Positions 36,861-45,691 of a stretch of DNA of 64,000 nt are shown here, piece by piece (the first letter of the stretch is position 1; every line of letters begins with the position of its first letter). A program made the translations under genes and the position numbers. Below the pieces are notes generated by a model. It ran no database searches. It had not been told where the DNA came from and saw only the letters and a list, made by a program, of their open reading frames with translations. This stretch comes from Sphingomonas montanisoli. GTDB lineage: Bacteria > Pseudomonadota > Alphaproteobacteria > Sphingomonadales > Sphingomonadaceae. The DNA lies in the NCBI RefSeq assembly GCF_008274695.1, contig NZ_VTOU01000002.1:1-64000 (forward strand), written 5' to 3'.

Positions 36861-37420
36861 AAAAAGTGCCGGAGACAGGGATGGCAGATCGCGCGATGAT
36901 TGGGCGGTTGCAGGTGCGTCTTGGTGCGATCCTTCTGCTGGCATGTGCCGGCGGGGCGGCGAACGCGCAGGCGGTGTCGGCCTTGAAGGGCCACAATGCG
37001 AACGCGCCGGTCGATTTCTCGGCCGACCGGATCGAATTGCAGGATCGCGCCGATCGCGCGGTGCTGACCGGCAATGTCGACGTGAAGCAGGGTGACATGA
37101 CGCTGAACGCCGATCGCCTGACGATCGCGTATAGTTCGGCGCAGCAGACCCAGGTCACCCGTATGGACGCCAGCGGCAATGTCGTGCTCAAGAGCGCGAG
37201 CGAGACGGCGCGCGCCCAATTCGGCATCTACGATCTGCAGAAGCGGCTTGTGACGATGATCGGCGGCGTGACGCTGACGCGCCCGGGTCAGGGCGACACG
37301 AAGGGCGGTCGCCTGGTGCTCAACCTCAACAGCGGTCTCGCGACGATGGACGGTGGCACCGTCGCCGGACAGCGCGGCCGTGTGACGGGGCGCTTCGTCC
37401 CGCCGCCCCGGAGCAATTGA
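36857..37420 (+). CDS. lptA: LPS export protein LptA
   Basis: 187 aa with a signal peptide (LLLACAGGAANAQA) and an OstA domain (VDFSADRIELQDRADRAVLTGNVDVKQGDMTLNADRLTIAY). It bridges the periplasm for LPS transfer. It overlaps lptC by 4 nt and is followed by lptB after 108 nt. In Alphaproteobacteria this lptCAB-rpoN order is typical. Confidence 0.9.
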   Translation: MKKVPETGMADRAMIGRLQVRLGAILLLACAGGAANAQAVSALKGHNANAPVDFSADRIELQDRADRAVLTGNVDVKQGDMTLNADRLTIAYSSAQQTQVTRMDASGNVVLKSASETARAQFGIYDLQKRLVTMIGGVTLTRPGQGDTKGGRLVLNLNSGLATMDGGTVAGQRGRVTGRFVPPPRSN

Positions 37421-37528
37421 TTGTCGTGGGGCATCGCCGCCCCACGTTATGCATGAACCCTGCCAGTTTCCTTGTCCGTCGCTTTTCGCTAAGCGTCGCG
37501 GCAGGAACGCGCCGTTTGAGGCCCACGC

Positions 37529-38308
37529 ATGAATGATAGCCAGACGATCGACCGCCCCCAGCGCAGTCCCATTGAAGAGGGGATCAGCCGCGGCCTTTCG
37601 GTTGTGTCGATCGCCAAATCCTATGACAAAAGGCAGGTGCTGACCGACATCTCGCTCGACGTAGCGCGTGGGGAGGTGGTCGGGCTGCTTGGGCCGAACG
37701 GCGCGGGCAAGACGACCTGCTTCTATTCGGTGATGGGGCTGGTGAAGCCCGATGCGGGCCGCATCCTGCTCGACGGCGACGACATCACCACTTTGCCCAT
37801 GTATCGCCGCGCGATCCTGGGCCTGGGCTATCTGCCGCAGGAAACCTCGATCTTCCGTGGGCTCACCGTCGCGCAGAATATCCGCGCGGTGCTCGAACTG
37901 GTCGAGCCCGACAAGACCGCGCGCGAGCCCAAGCTCGAATCGCTGCTCGGCGAATTCCACCTCACCCATCTGCGCGATGCACCGGCGATGGCGCTGTCGG
38001 GCGGCGAACGTCGCCGCTGCGAAATCGCGCGCGCGCTGGCGGCCAGCCCCTCGATCATGCTGCTCGACGAGCCTTTCGCGGGGATCGACCCGATCTCGAT
38101 CGCCGACATTCGCGATCTGGTGAAGGATCTGAAGCGCCGCGACATTGGCGTGCTGATCACCGATCACAATGTCCGCGAGACACTCGACATCGTCGACCGC
38201 GCCTGCATCGTCTATGACGGCAAGGTGCTGTTCCAGGGCAGCCCGGCCGAACTGGTCGCCGATCCGAACGTGCGGCGTCTTTATCTGGGCGAGGGCTTCT
38301 CGCTCTGA
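37529..38308 (+). CDS. lptB: LPS export ABC transporter ATPase LptB
   Basis: 259 aa. Walker A GPNGAGKT at 55-62, Q-loop LPQETSIFRGLT, signature LSGGERRR, Walker B IMLLDEPFAGIDP, H-loop TDHNVRETL. It energises LPS export together with LptFG and LptC. An N-terminal extension of about 22 residues precedes the ABC domain. The 108-nt gap after lptA shows no hairpin strong enough to separate transcription. Confidence 0.95.
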   Translation: MNDSQTIDRPQRSPIEEGISRGLSVVSIAKSYDKRQVLTDISLDVARGEVVGLLGPNGAGKTTCFYSVMGLVKPDAGRILLDGDDITTLPMYRRAILGLGYLPQETSIFRGLTVAQNIRAVLELVEPDKTAREPKLESLLGEFHLTHLRDAPAMALSGGERRRCEIARALAASPSIMLLDEPFAGIDPISIADIRDLVKDLKRRDIGVLITDHNVRETLDIVDRACIVYDGKVLFQGSPAELVADPNVRRLYLGEGFSL

Positions 38309-38334
38309 CGATGCCACACCCGGTCTGACAGCAT

Positions 38335-39846
38335 ATGGCGATCGGACCCCGCCTAGACCTGCGTCAATCCCAATCGCTGGTGATGACGCCGCAGCTCCAG
38401 CAGGCGATCAAGCTGCTCGCGCTGTCGAACCTCGAGATCGAGGCGTTCATCGCCGAGGAGATCGAGAAGAACCCGCTGCTCGAAGCGACCGGCACCCGCG
38501 ACGAGGCGACGCCCGAGCCGGACGGCGGCGACGCGCCTGATGACGATTTCACCTTTGACCCCGCCGATGTCGAGCCGACCGCCGATCGGCTGGTCGAGTT
38601 CGGCGACGCGACGACCGACAACCCGCTCGACGTCGATTATGACGCCGAGACCTTCCATCATGACAGCGCGACGGACAGCGTTCGTGGGCAGGATGGTGGG
38701 CTGGGCCTCGAAGGCGGTAGTGGCGGATCGGGTGAGGATGCGCCCGACATTGATACCTATGTCGCGGCGACGATCGACCTGCACGAACATCTGGAGCGGC
38801 AGGCCGGGGAGCTGCTGGAAGGCGAGGAGTTGACGATCGCCCGCCACCTGATCGACCTGATCGACGATGCGGGCTATTTCACCGGGCAGACGTTCGAGCT
38901 TTCGCAGCGACTGGACGTCGCGCTTTATCATGTCGAACGGGTGCTGGGCGTGATCCAGACCTTCGATCCTTCGGGCGTCGGCGCGCGGACGCTCGCCGAA
39001 TGTATCACGATCCAGGCGAAGGAGGTCGATCGCTACGATCCGGCGATGGCCAAGCTGATCGACAATCTCGACCTGCTGGCGCGCGGCGGCATCCCGCAGC
39101 TGCGCCGGCTGTGCGGGGTGGATGAAGAGGACATGGCCGACATGCTGCGCGAACTGCGCGGCTATGATCCGAAACCCGGCCTGCGTTTCGGTGGTGAACC
39201 CGCGCAGCCCGTGTCGCCCGACATCTTCATCACGAAGACCAAGGATGGCTGGGCGATCGAACTCAACCGCGCCACCCTTCCCAAGCTGATCGTCGACCGC
39301 GATTATTATGCCGAACTGAACTCGGGGGCGGACAAGGGCAGCAAGGCATGGCTGTCCGAATGCCTCGCATCGGCAAACTGGCTGTTGAAGGCGCTCGATC
39401 AGCGTGCCCGCACGATCCTCAAGGTCTCGCGCGAGATCGTGAAGCAGCAGGAGGCGTTCTTCCTGAAGGGCGTCGAGCATCTCAAGCCGATGACGCTCAA
39501 GACCGTCGCCGACGCGATCGGGATGCACGAATCGACTGTCAGCCGGGTGACGTCGAACAAATATCTGATGTGCGAGCGTGGGCTGCACGAGCTCAAATAT
39601 TTCTTCACCAGCGGTGTCGCGTCGGCTGATGGGGACGGCGCGGTCTCGGCCGAAGCCGTGAAGAGTCAGATCGCCAAGCTGATCGCGGCCGAGGGCGACG
39701 ACATATTGTCCGACGACAAACTGGTCGAGCTGCTCAACGCGAAGGGATTCGATCTCGCACGCCGTACCGTCGCCAAATATCGCGAGGCGATCGGCCTCGG
39801 CTCATCGGTGCAACGCCGCCGGCAGCGCGCGATGCGCGCTGCCTGA
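38335..39846 (+). CDS. rpoN: RNA polymerase sigma-54 factor
   Basis: 503 aa. Region I is Gln/Leu-rich (LRQSQSLVMTPQLQQAIKLLALSNLEIEAFI), followed by an acidic region II (about 50-130), the core-binding domain, and the RpoN box ARRTVAKYREAIGLGSSVQRRR near the C-terminus, with HTH MHESTVSRVTSNKYLMCERG. It recognises -24/-12 promoters; one candidate lies at 55348. The usual downstream hpf and ptsN genes of many relatives are absent; a convergent prs gene ends 6 nt away instead. Confidence 0.96.
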   Translation: MAIGPRLDLRQSQSLVMTPQLQQAIKLLALSNLEIEAFIAEEIEKNPLLEATGTRDEATPEPDGGDAPDDDFTFDPADVEPTADRLVEFGDATTDNPLDVDYDAETFHHDSATDSVRGQDGGLGLEGGSGGSGEDAPDIDTYVAATIDLHEHLERQAGELLEGEELTIARHLIDLIDDAGYFTGQTFELSQRLDVALYHVERVLGVIQTFDPSGVGARTLAECITIQAKEVDRYDPAMAKLIDNLDLLARGGIPQLRRLCGVDEEDMADMLRELRGYDPKPGLRFGGEPAQPVSPDIFITKTKDGWAIELNRATLPKLIVDRDYYAELNSGADKGSKAWLSECLASANWLLKALDQRARTILKVSREIVKQQEAFFLKGVEHLKPMTLKTVADAIGMHESTVSRVTSNKYLMCERGLHELKYFFTSGVASADGDGAVSAEAVKSQIAKLIAAEGDDILSDDKLVELLNAKGFDLARRTVAKYREAIGLGSSVQRRRQRAMRAA

Positions 39847-39852
39847 CCGGGC

Positions 39853-40788
39853 TTAGTCGAACAGGCTTGAGACCGAGCTTTCTTCGGACGTCCGCTTGAT
39901 CGCCTCGCCCAGCAGGGGGGCGATCGTCAGGTGGCGGATCTTGGAAGCGGCGGCGACAGGCTCGGTCGCGCAGATCGAGTCGGTGATGACGAGCTCGGTC
40001 AGCGCAGAGCCTTCGACGCGCGCGACCGCACCGCCCGACAACACGCCGTGGCTGACATAGGCGACCACGCCCTCGGCGCCCGCCTGCAGCAAGGCGGCGG
40101 CGGCGTTGCAGAGTGTGCCCGCCGAATCGACGATGTCATCGACCAGGATGCAGAAGCGGCCCGAAACATCGCCGATGATGTTCATCACCTCCGATTCGCC
40201 GGGGCGCTCGCGGCGCTTGTCGACGATCGCCAGCGGGGCGTTGTCGATGCGCTTGGACAGCGCGCGCGCGCGCACCACGCCGCCGACGTCGGGCGATACG
40301 ACCATCAGGTTCTTGCCCGCGAAACGCGCGTTGATGTCGGCCGACATCACGGGCGCGGCATAGAGATTGTCGGTCGGGATATCGAAGAAGCCCTGGATCT
40401 GCCCGGCGTGCAGATCGACCGAAAGGACGCGGTTGGCGCCCGCCGTCGTCAGCAGGTTGGCGACCAGCTTGGCCGAGATCGGCGTGCGGGGGCCGGGCTT
40501 CCGGTCCTGTCGGGCATAGCCGAAATAAGGGATGACGGCGGTGATCCGCTTGGCTGACGAGCGCTTGAGCGCATCGATGCAGATCAGCAATTCCATCAGA
40601 TTGTCGTTGGCGGGATAGCCGGTCGACTGGATCACGAACACGTCCTCACCGCGGACATTTTCGTGGATCTCGACGAACACTTCCTCATCGGCGAACCGGC
40701 GGACGCTCATGTCGGTCAGCGGCATTTCGAGATAGCTCGCAATCGCCTGAGCAAGCGGCAGATTGGAATTGCCGGTGAGCAGCTTCAT
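39853..40788 (-). CDS. prs: Ribose-phosphate pyrophosphokinase
   Basis: 311 aa. It has the PRPP synthase signatures: [32 protein letters not shown] (ATP-binding region), [19 protein letters not shown] (metal- and ribose-5-phosphate-binding), and [17 protein letters not shown] (PRPP loop). It makes PRPP for nucleotide and amino-acid synthesis. It converges on rpoN with only 6 nt between stops and diverges from gltX. Confidence 0.96.
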   Translation of the reverse strand: MKLLTGNSNLPLAQAIASYLEMPLTDMSVRRFADEEVFVEIHENVRGEDVFVIQSTGYPANDNLMELLICIDALKRSSAKRITAVIPYFGYARQDRKPGPRTPISAKLVANLLTTAGANRVLSVDLHAGQIQGFFDIPTDNLYAAPVMSADINARFAGKNLMVVSPDVGGVVRARALSKRIDNAPLAIVDKRRERPGESEVMNIIGDVSGRFCILVDDIVDSAGTLCNAAAALLQAGAEGVVAYVSHGVLSGGAVARVEGSALTELVITDSICATEPVAAASKIRHLTIAPLLGEAIKRTSEESSVSSLFD

Positions 40789-40886
40789 CGTGTGGAGTCC
40801 CCTTCGAACGCGGACCCCTTAAGCGTAACATGCCATTGGGGGAAGGGGGTGGTTGCGAACGCGCGACCAGCCTATGGGCTGACGCG

Positions 40887-42212
40887 ATGATCGTCACCCG
40901 TTTCGCTCCTTCGCCCACCGGCCGGCTTCACGTCGGCAATATCCGCGCCGCGCTCCACAACTGGCTGTGGGCGCGACAGCAGGGCGGGTGTTTCCTGCTG
41001 CGGCTCGACGATACCGATGCCGAGCGATCGACCGAAGCCTTCGTCGAATCGATCCGCGCCGATCTCGCCTGGCTTGGGCTGGTGCCGGATGGCGAGGCGC
41101 GCCAGTCGGATCGCTTCGCGCTGTACGAATCCCGTTTCGAAAAGCTGCGCGCGGCGGGGCGGGTCTATCCCTGCTACGAAACCGCGCAGGAACTCGAACT
41201 GCGCCGCAAGGTGCTGGCGGGTCGCGGGCTGCCGCCGGTCTATGATCGCGCGGCACTGTCGCTGACGGCGGAGCAGATCGCAGGGTTCGAGGGGGAGGGG
41301 CGCACGCCGCATTGGCGCTTCCTGCTCGATCACGACGCGCCGATCGCGTGGGACGATCTGATCCGCGGGCCGCAGAAGCTCGATCCGAAGCTGCTGTCCG
41401 ATCCGGTGATCCGCCGCGCCGACGGCAGCTGGCTCTACATGCTTCCTTCGGCGATCGACGATATCGACATGGGCGTCACCCATGTCGTGCGCGGTGAGGA
41501 CCACGTCACCAACACCGGGCTGCAGCTTCAGATGTTCGCGGCACTGGGGGCGACGCCACCGGCCTTCGCGCATGAGGCGTTGCTGACGGGCAGCGAGGGC
41601 AAGCTGTCGAAGCGCCTCGGCGCAACCGACAGCGATGCGTTCCGCGCCGAAGGGATCGAACCGATCGCGATCCTCGCTCTGCTCGCGCGGCTGGGCACGA
41701 GCCTGCCGGTCGAACCCGTCACCGATCTCGCGCCGCTGATCGAAAGCTTCGACTTCGCCCGCTTCGGCCGCGCGCCCGCGCGCTTCGATGAGGAGGAGTT
41801 GAAGGCGCTCAACGCGCGGATCATCCACGCCCTCGATTACGATGCTGTCGCGGGGCGGATTCCGGTCGGCATCGACCGCGCGGGCTGGGAGGCGATCCGG
41901 CCGAACCTGACCACGATCGCCGAGGCGGGCGAATGGTGGGCCGTGGTCGAAGGACCGATCGAGCGCGCAGACGTCTCGGAAGAGGATGCCGCCTATCTCG
42001 CGACGGCCGCGCGGGTCGCGAGCGAGATCGACTGGGTCGGCACGCCGTGGAAGGCGCTGACCGCCGCGCTCGGCGCCGAGACAGGCCGCAAGGGCAAGTC
42101 GCTGTTCCTGCCATTGCGCCTCGCGCTCACCGGGCGGGAGCATGGTCCAGACATGAACGCCCTGCTTCCGCTGATCGGTCGCGACCGCGCGATCGAGCGG
42201 CTGGGCGCTTAA
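40887..42212 (+). CDS. gltX: Glutamate--tRNA ligase
   Basis: 441 aa from ATG 40887. It has the HIGH-like motif FAPSPTGRLHVGNIRAALHNWLWAR and the KMSKS-like KLSKRLGATDS, and GluRS catalytic and anticodon-binding domains. Relatives commonly carry two GluRS copies, one of which charges tRNA-Gln; this short form could be either, so the specificity is open. The start is chosen at the conserved M-I-V-T-R-F; the earlier in-frame ATG 40830 would add residues that are not conserved. Confidence 0.92.
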   Translation: MIVTRFAPSPTGRLHVGNIRAALHNWLWARQQGGCFLLRLDDTDAERSTEAFVESIRADLAWLGLVPDGEARQSDRFALYESRFEKLRAAGRVYPCYETAQELELRRKVLAGRGLPPVYDRAALSLTAEQIAGFEGEGRTPHWRFLLDHDAPIAWDDLIRGPQKLDPKLLSDPVIRRADGSWLYMLPSAIDDIDMGVTHVVRGEDHVTNTGLQLQMFAALGATPPAFAHEALLTGSEGKLSKRLGATDSDAFRAEGIEPIAILALLARLGTSLPVEPVTDLAPLIESFDFARFGRAPARFDEEELKALNARIIHALDYDAVAGRIPVGIDRAGWEAIRPNLTTIAEAGEWWAVVEGPIERADVSEEDAAYLATAARVASEIDWVGTPWKALTAALGAETGRKGKSLFLPLRLALTGREHGPDMNALLPLIGRDRAIERLGA

Positions 42213-42245
42213 CCCCGCCGGCTCGGCTTGCCGAACCGGCTCAAA

Positions 42246-43490
42246 TCAACCGAAGTCCGTAGGACGCGGCGTCGGGGTCGCGACGGAGTCGATCATCCGC
42301 TCGATCGATCCGGCGACGAGCAATTCGATCCCCTCGTCGCTGGCGAAGCCGCCATAGACGAGGCAGCGCGCGCGCAGCACCCGGCAGAAGGCATCCCAGA
42401 TCTTGGGATCGGGCGGGGTCGGGTTGGCCCAGAATTCATCGAGCGGCCCGTCGAAGGTGATGCCTGGGATGTTGTAAACGGCTTCTCCCAGCGCCACGGT
42501 GGGGATGCCATTGGCCAGCGACAATGTGCCCGTAGTGCTGTTCACCGTCACCACGCCGATCGAGTTGTTGACCACATCGTTGATGTCGCCGCCGCGGGCG
42601 AGGACCAGCCGATCGGCAACGCCGAGCCGCGCGCCTTCGCGCTTCACGAAGCGCGCCCAGCTCGACAGGCCGTTGTCGAGCGGATGCTCCTTGATCAGCA
42701 GAAGCGTGTCCTCGGGCGCGAAGCGGGCGAAGCTTTCGATCACATAGCGCGCGCCGGCCTCCATCGAGGAGAAGGGCGAATGGACGCGGATCTGATAATC
42801 CGACGTCAGCTGGAGCGGCAGCGCGAAATAGCGTTTGCCAGCGACGGAGGCGATCGCCTGTTCGGCGCGATCCTCGTGCACGCTGCGCAAAGCGAACTGC
42901 TTGAGCCAGCCTGCCGCTTCCGCAACCACCCAGCGATCACGATGCGACTTGTAATGCGGAAAGACGACCCGTCCGACATAGGTCTGGAAATAATAGAGGG
43001 TGGCTTCGCGTGCGCGGCGGCGGAAGGTGGCGGGAACGGCCGCTTCTTCACCCAGCGGGGGCAGGCGTCGCGCCTCCCGCAGAAACCATTTCGGGTCGCG
43101 TGGCAGCGGCGAATGGCCGTTTACGCCATCGCGTTCCAGCGTCACCCAGTGCGGACGGATATAGCCTTCCTCGAACACGTGGACGCGCACGTCGCGACGC
43201 TGCGCGAGACCGCGGGCAGCCTGATGCAGCGGGCGACAATCACCGAACAGCACGAGATCGGTGATCGCATGTTCGGCCAGGAAATTGTCGACGAAGCGCG
43301 GCCAGCGATCGGGGTCGCCGCGATAGTCGATCGCCTTTTCGGGCCAGGACGCCCGATCGCCACCGTTCAGATTGATGCGGTGGACACGGTGGCCCAGCGC
43401 GCGCAGAGATTTGGCGAGGCGAAAGAAGAAGGGGCCGGGCGGGCCCTGCAGGAACAGGAAGCGCTGTTGCGGAGCGACGCCGTGCTTCAT
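42246..43490 (-). CDS. kpsS: KpsS-like capsule Kdo transferase
   Basis: 414 aa. It begins RFLFLQGPPGPFFFRLAKSLRALGHRV, with VHVFEEGYIRPHWVTLE and KEHPLDNG, NSTTGTLSLANGIPTVALGEAVYNIPGITFDGPLDEFW, which match KpsS of group 2 capsule synthesis; KpsS adds the first Kdo to the lipid anchor. It overlaps the KpsC-like gene by 4 nt (ATGA). The transport genes kpsMTED are not in the window. Confidence 0.9.
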   Translation of the reverse strand: MKHGVAPQQRFLFLQGPPGPFFFRLAKSLRALGHRVHRINLNGGDRASWPEKAIDYRGDPDRWPRFVDNFLAEHAITDLVLFGDCRPLHQAARGLAQRRDVRVHVFEEGYIRPHWVTLERDGVNGHSPLPRDPKWFLREARRLPPLGEEAAVPATFRRRAREATLYYFQTYVGRVVFPHYKSHRDRWVVAEAAGWLKQFALRSVHEDRAEQAIASVAGKRYFALPLQLTSDYQIRVHSPFSSMEAGARYVIESFARFAPEDTLLLIKEHPLDNGLSSWARFVKREGARLGVADRLVLARGGDINDVVNNSIGVVTVNSTTGTLSLANGIPTVALGEAVYNIPGITFDGPLDEFWANPTPPDPKIWDAFCRVLRARCLVYGGFASDEGIELLVAGSIERMIDSVATPTPRPTDFG

Positions 43491-45064
43491 GCGCGGGCTC
43501 CCGTGCCCTGGACCTTCGCGCGCGGCGGCCAGCCACGCGCAAGGACGCGGCGGGCGCGACCCTGCAGCCGGCGCAGCCGCGTCAGCGGCGTTTCTATCGG
43601 TACGGGCTGAGCCGCAAGACGAGCCACCAACAACTCGGGCGAGCAGGGAAGCTTGGTTACGGGATCGAGATAACGAGGGTATTGAATCAACGTCGCCGCC
43701 ACCAGTTGCATCAATGACAAGGTGCGACCCTCGCGCCGTTCAATGCGGGGGCCGAGGTCGCGCGTCAACCCCCAACCCGCATAGAATGGCTGGCCGTGGG
43801 TCACGACCTCGCATCCGCGCATCAATGCCTCAAATCCCGTCAGAGATGTGAGCACATGTACACGCGCGACGTGATCGAGCAGCGCTGCCATCGGGATATC
43901 CCGTATCACCATGTCGGCATGAACGAGGATCTCGGCATCCGGGATCCGTCCGCGGCGATGGCCGGCGTCGACATCGGGATGCGGCTTGAAGATCAGGAAG
44001 GCGTCGGGCTCGGCTGCGCGCGCGCGGCGAAGCAATTCCAGGTTACTTTCGATCCCGGCGCCGCCCAGCCGCACCGATAGATCGTCCTCGACCTGGCCGG
44101 TGACGAGAACAAGTGGCTTCGACGTCACGGGCTTGTCGAAACCCGCGCGACCGCTGGCATATTTGCTCAGACCCGCGTCGACGATCTCGCGCATCAGCCG
44201 TTCGGCACGCGCCAGCATCACCGGATCGGTGGTCGGATCGGCGAGCAGGAGTTCGAGTTCGCTCGGCGTTCGCGGATCGAAATGCATGCCGCGCCGGTCG
44301 AGGATGATCGAATGCGGCGGATGGCAATCGCTTCCCAGGCCGGAGGAGCGCAGGAAACCGTCCTCGACCGGGATGAGCTGCACCCCGGCCGTGGCGGCCG
44401 CGCCGTCGAGGCCGGCGGGCGCTTTGGTGGGCCAGACCGCGATCGCGCCGTGATGGGCGCTCGCGGTCCGCACGGCCATCCTGGCGGACCGTTCGAACGC
44501 GAGGCCCGACGTGCCCGGCCACAGCATCCCTTCGACCTCGCGTCGCTTCCAGCCGGCGATGCCGGTGGCGACGGCGAGGCCGCGGTTGCGATCGATCAGG
44601 CTGCGCCAGAAGCCGAGCAGCTCGATCGCGGCTTCGACCGCGACGGGGCGGTTGGAGAAGGGATCGCGATAGTCGGCACCCGCGACCAGATGATCGTGGA
44701 CGAGCCGTTCGAGCGGATCTGGCAGGCCGTCCAAGCCATAATCGGCGAAAAGACCGGGACCGCTCCATTCGACGTCGCGCCCGCGCAACCAGGCGACAAG
44801 CCCGCGTTCGTCATGGCCGCCCGCGCGGATCGGCGCGGGATCGTCGGTGATGAACCACGGGTCGTCGGTCGCCGCCCAGAAAGCGCCGCCGATCCGCGCT
44901 GCGACGATGGCGTCGATCAGCAGGCGGGCACGGTCGCGTTCCGGCACAGCCAGCTCGGTGCTGCGGGCAAACGACCTCGGCGCGCTAACGCGCGCGATCT
45001 CGGCCGATGCCTGCGGGAAGGGCGGCGAACGCAAGAATGCGTGTCTGCGGTCTGGCGCCGACAT
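43487..45064 (-). CDS. kpsC: KpsC-like capsule Kdo transferase, shortened
   Basis: 525 aa, whereas KpsC is usually about 670. Only one copy of the HGxPFYAGWGLT signature is present (HGQPFYAGWGLTRDLGPRIERREGR), followed by YPRYLDPVTKLPCSPE, as in the C-terminal catalytic domain of KpsC; the usual two-domain protein shows the pair twice. GVQLIPVEDGFLRSSGLGSDCHPP and VTGQVEDDLSVRLGG are further KpsC signatures. So the N-terminal domain seems reduced. It begins 42 nt after ssb and is coupled to kpsS by a 4-nt overlap. Confidence 0.85.
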   Translation of the reverse strand: MSAPDRRHAFLRSPPFPQASAEIARVSAPRSFARSTELAVPERDRARLLIDAIVAARIGGAFWAATDDPWFITDDPAPIRAGGHDERGLVAWLRGRDVEWSGPGLFADYGLDGLPDPLERLVHDHLVAGADYRDPFSNRPVAVEAAIELLGFWRSLIDRNRGLAVATGIAGWKRREVEGMLWPGTSGLAFERSARMAVRTASAHHGAIAVWPTKAPAGLDGAAATAGVQLIPVEDGFLRSSGLGSDCHPPHSIILDRRGMHFDPRTPSELELLLADPTTDPVMLARAERLMREIVDAGLSKYASGRAGFDKPVTSKPLVLVTGQVEDDLSVRLGGAGIESNLELLRRARAAEPDAFLIFKPHPDVDAGHRRGRIPDAEILVHADMVIRDIPMAALLDHVARVHVLTSLTGFEALMRGCEVVTHGQPFYAGWGLTRDLGPRIERREGRTLSLMQLVAATLIQYPRYLDPVTKLPCSPELLVARLAAQPVPIETPLTRLRRLQGRARRVLARGWPPRAKVQGTGARA

Positions 45065-45106
45065 TCTCTGGTAAATAGACTCTAAGCCACGCCGATCAAA
45101 GCCCGA

Positions 45107-45682
45107 TCAGAACGGGACGTCGTCGTCCAGATCGCTTTCGAAAGGATCGGCCTGGCGCTGCGGCTTGGCGGCGCCGCCGCCGCCAGCCGGCGCGCCACGT
45201 CCGCCGCCGAATCCACCGCCGCTGCCGCCACCGAAATTGGTGCCGCCAGCATAGCCGCCATCATCGTCGCCCCAGCCACCGCCGGACGATTGGCCGCCGC
45301 CGCCATAGCCGCCACCCTGACCACCGCCCTCGGGGCGATCGAGCAGCACCATCACGGCGTTGAAGCCCTGCAGGACCACCTCGGTCGAATAACGCTCCTG
45401 GCCTTGGGCATCGGTCCATTTGCGGGTCTGGAGCTGGCCTTCGAGATAGACCTTGCTGCCCTTGCGCAGATACTTTTCGGCGACGCCGGCCAGCGCGTCG
45501 TTGAAGATCGCGACCGAATGCCATTCGGTCTTGTCGCGGCGCTCGCCGCTGGCGCGATCCTTCCACTGTTCGGAGGTGGCGACGCGCAGGTTCACGACCT
45601 TGCCGCCGTTCTGGAAGCTGCGCGATTCGGGATCGCGGCCCAGATTTCCGACCAGGATCACCTTATTGACGCTGCCTGCCAC
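45107..45682 (-). CDS. ssb: Single-stranded DNA-binding protein
   Basis: 191 aa. The OB fold ([43 protein letters not shown]) spans about 1-110; a Gly-rich linker (about 115-170) and the acidic tip DDDVPF follow. It protects ssDNA and recruits partners through its tip. It lies 9 nt after feoB, so it can be co-transcribed with the iron transporter. There is no clear LexA box. Confidence 0.95.
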   Translation of the reverse strand: MAGSVNKVILVGNLGRDPESRSFQNGGKVVNLRVATSEQWKDRASGERRDKTEWHSVAIFNDALAGVAEKYLRKGSKVYLEGQLQTRKWTDAQGQERYSTEVVLQGFNAVMVLLDRPEGGGQGGGYGGGGQSSGGGWGDDDGGYAGGTNFGGGSGGGFGGGRGAPAGGGGAAKPQRQADPFESDLDDDVPF

Positions 45683-45691
45683 TTGTATCTC

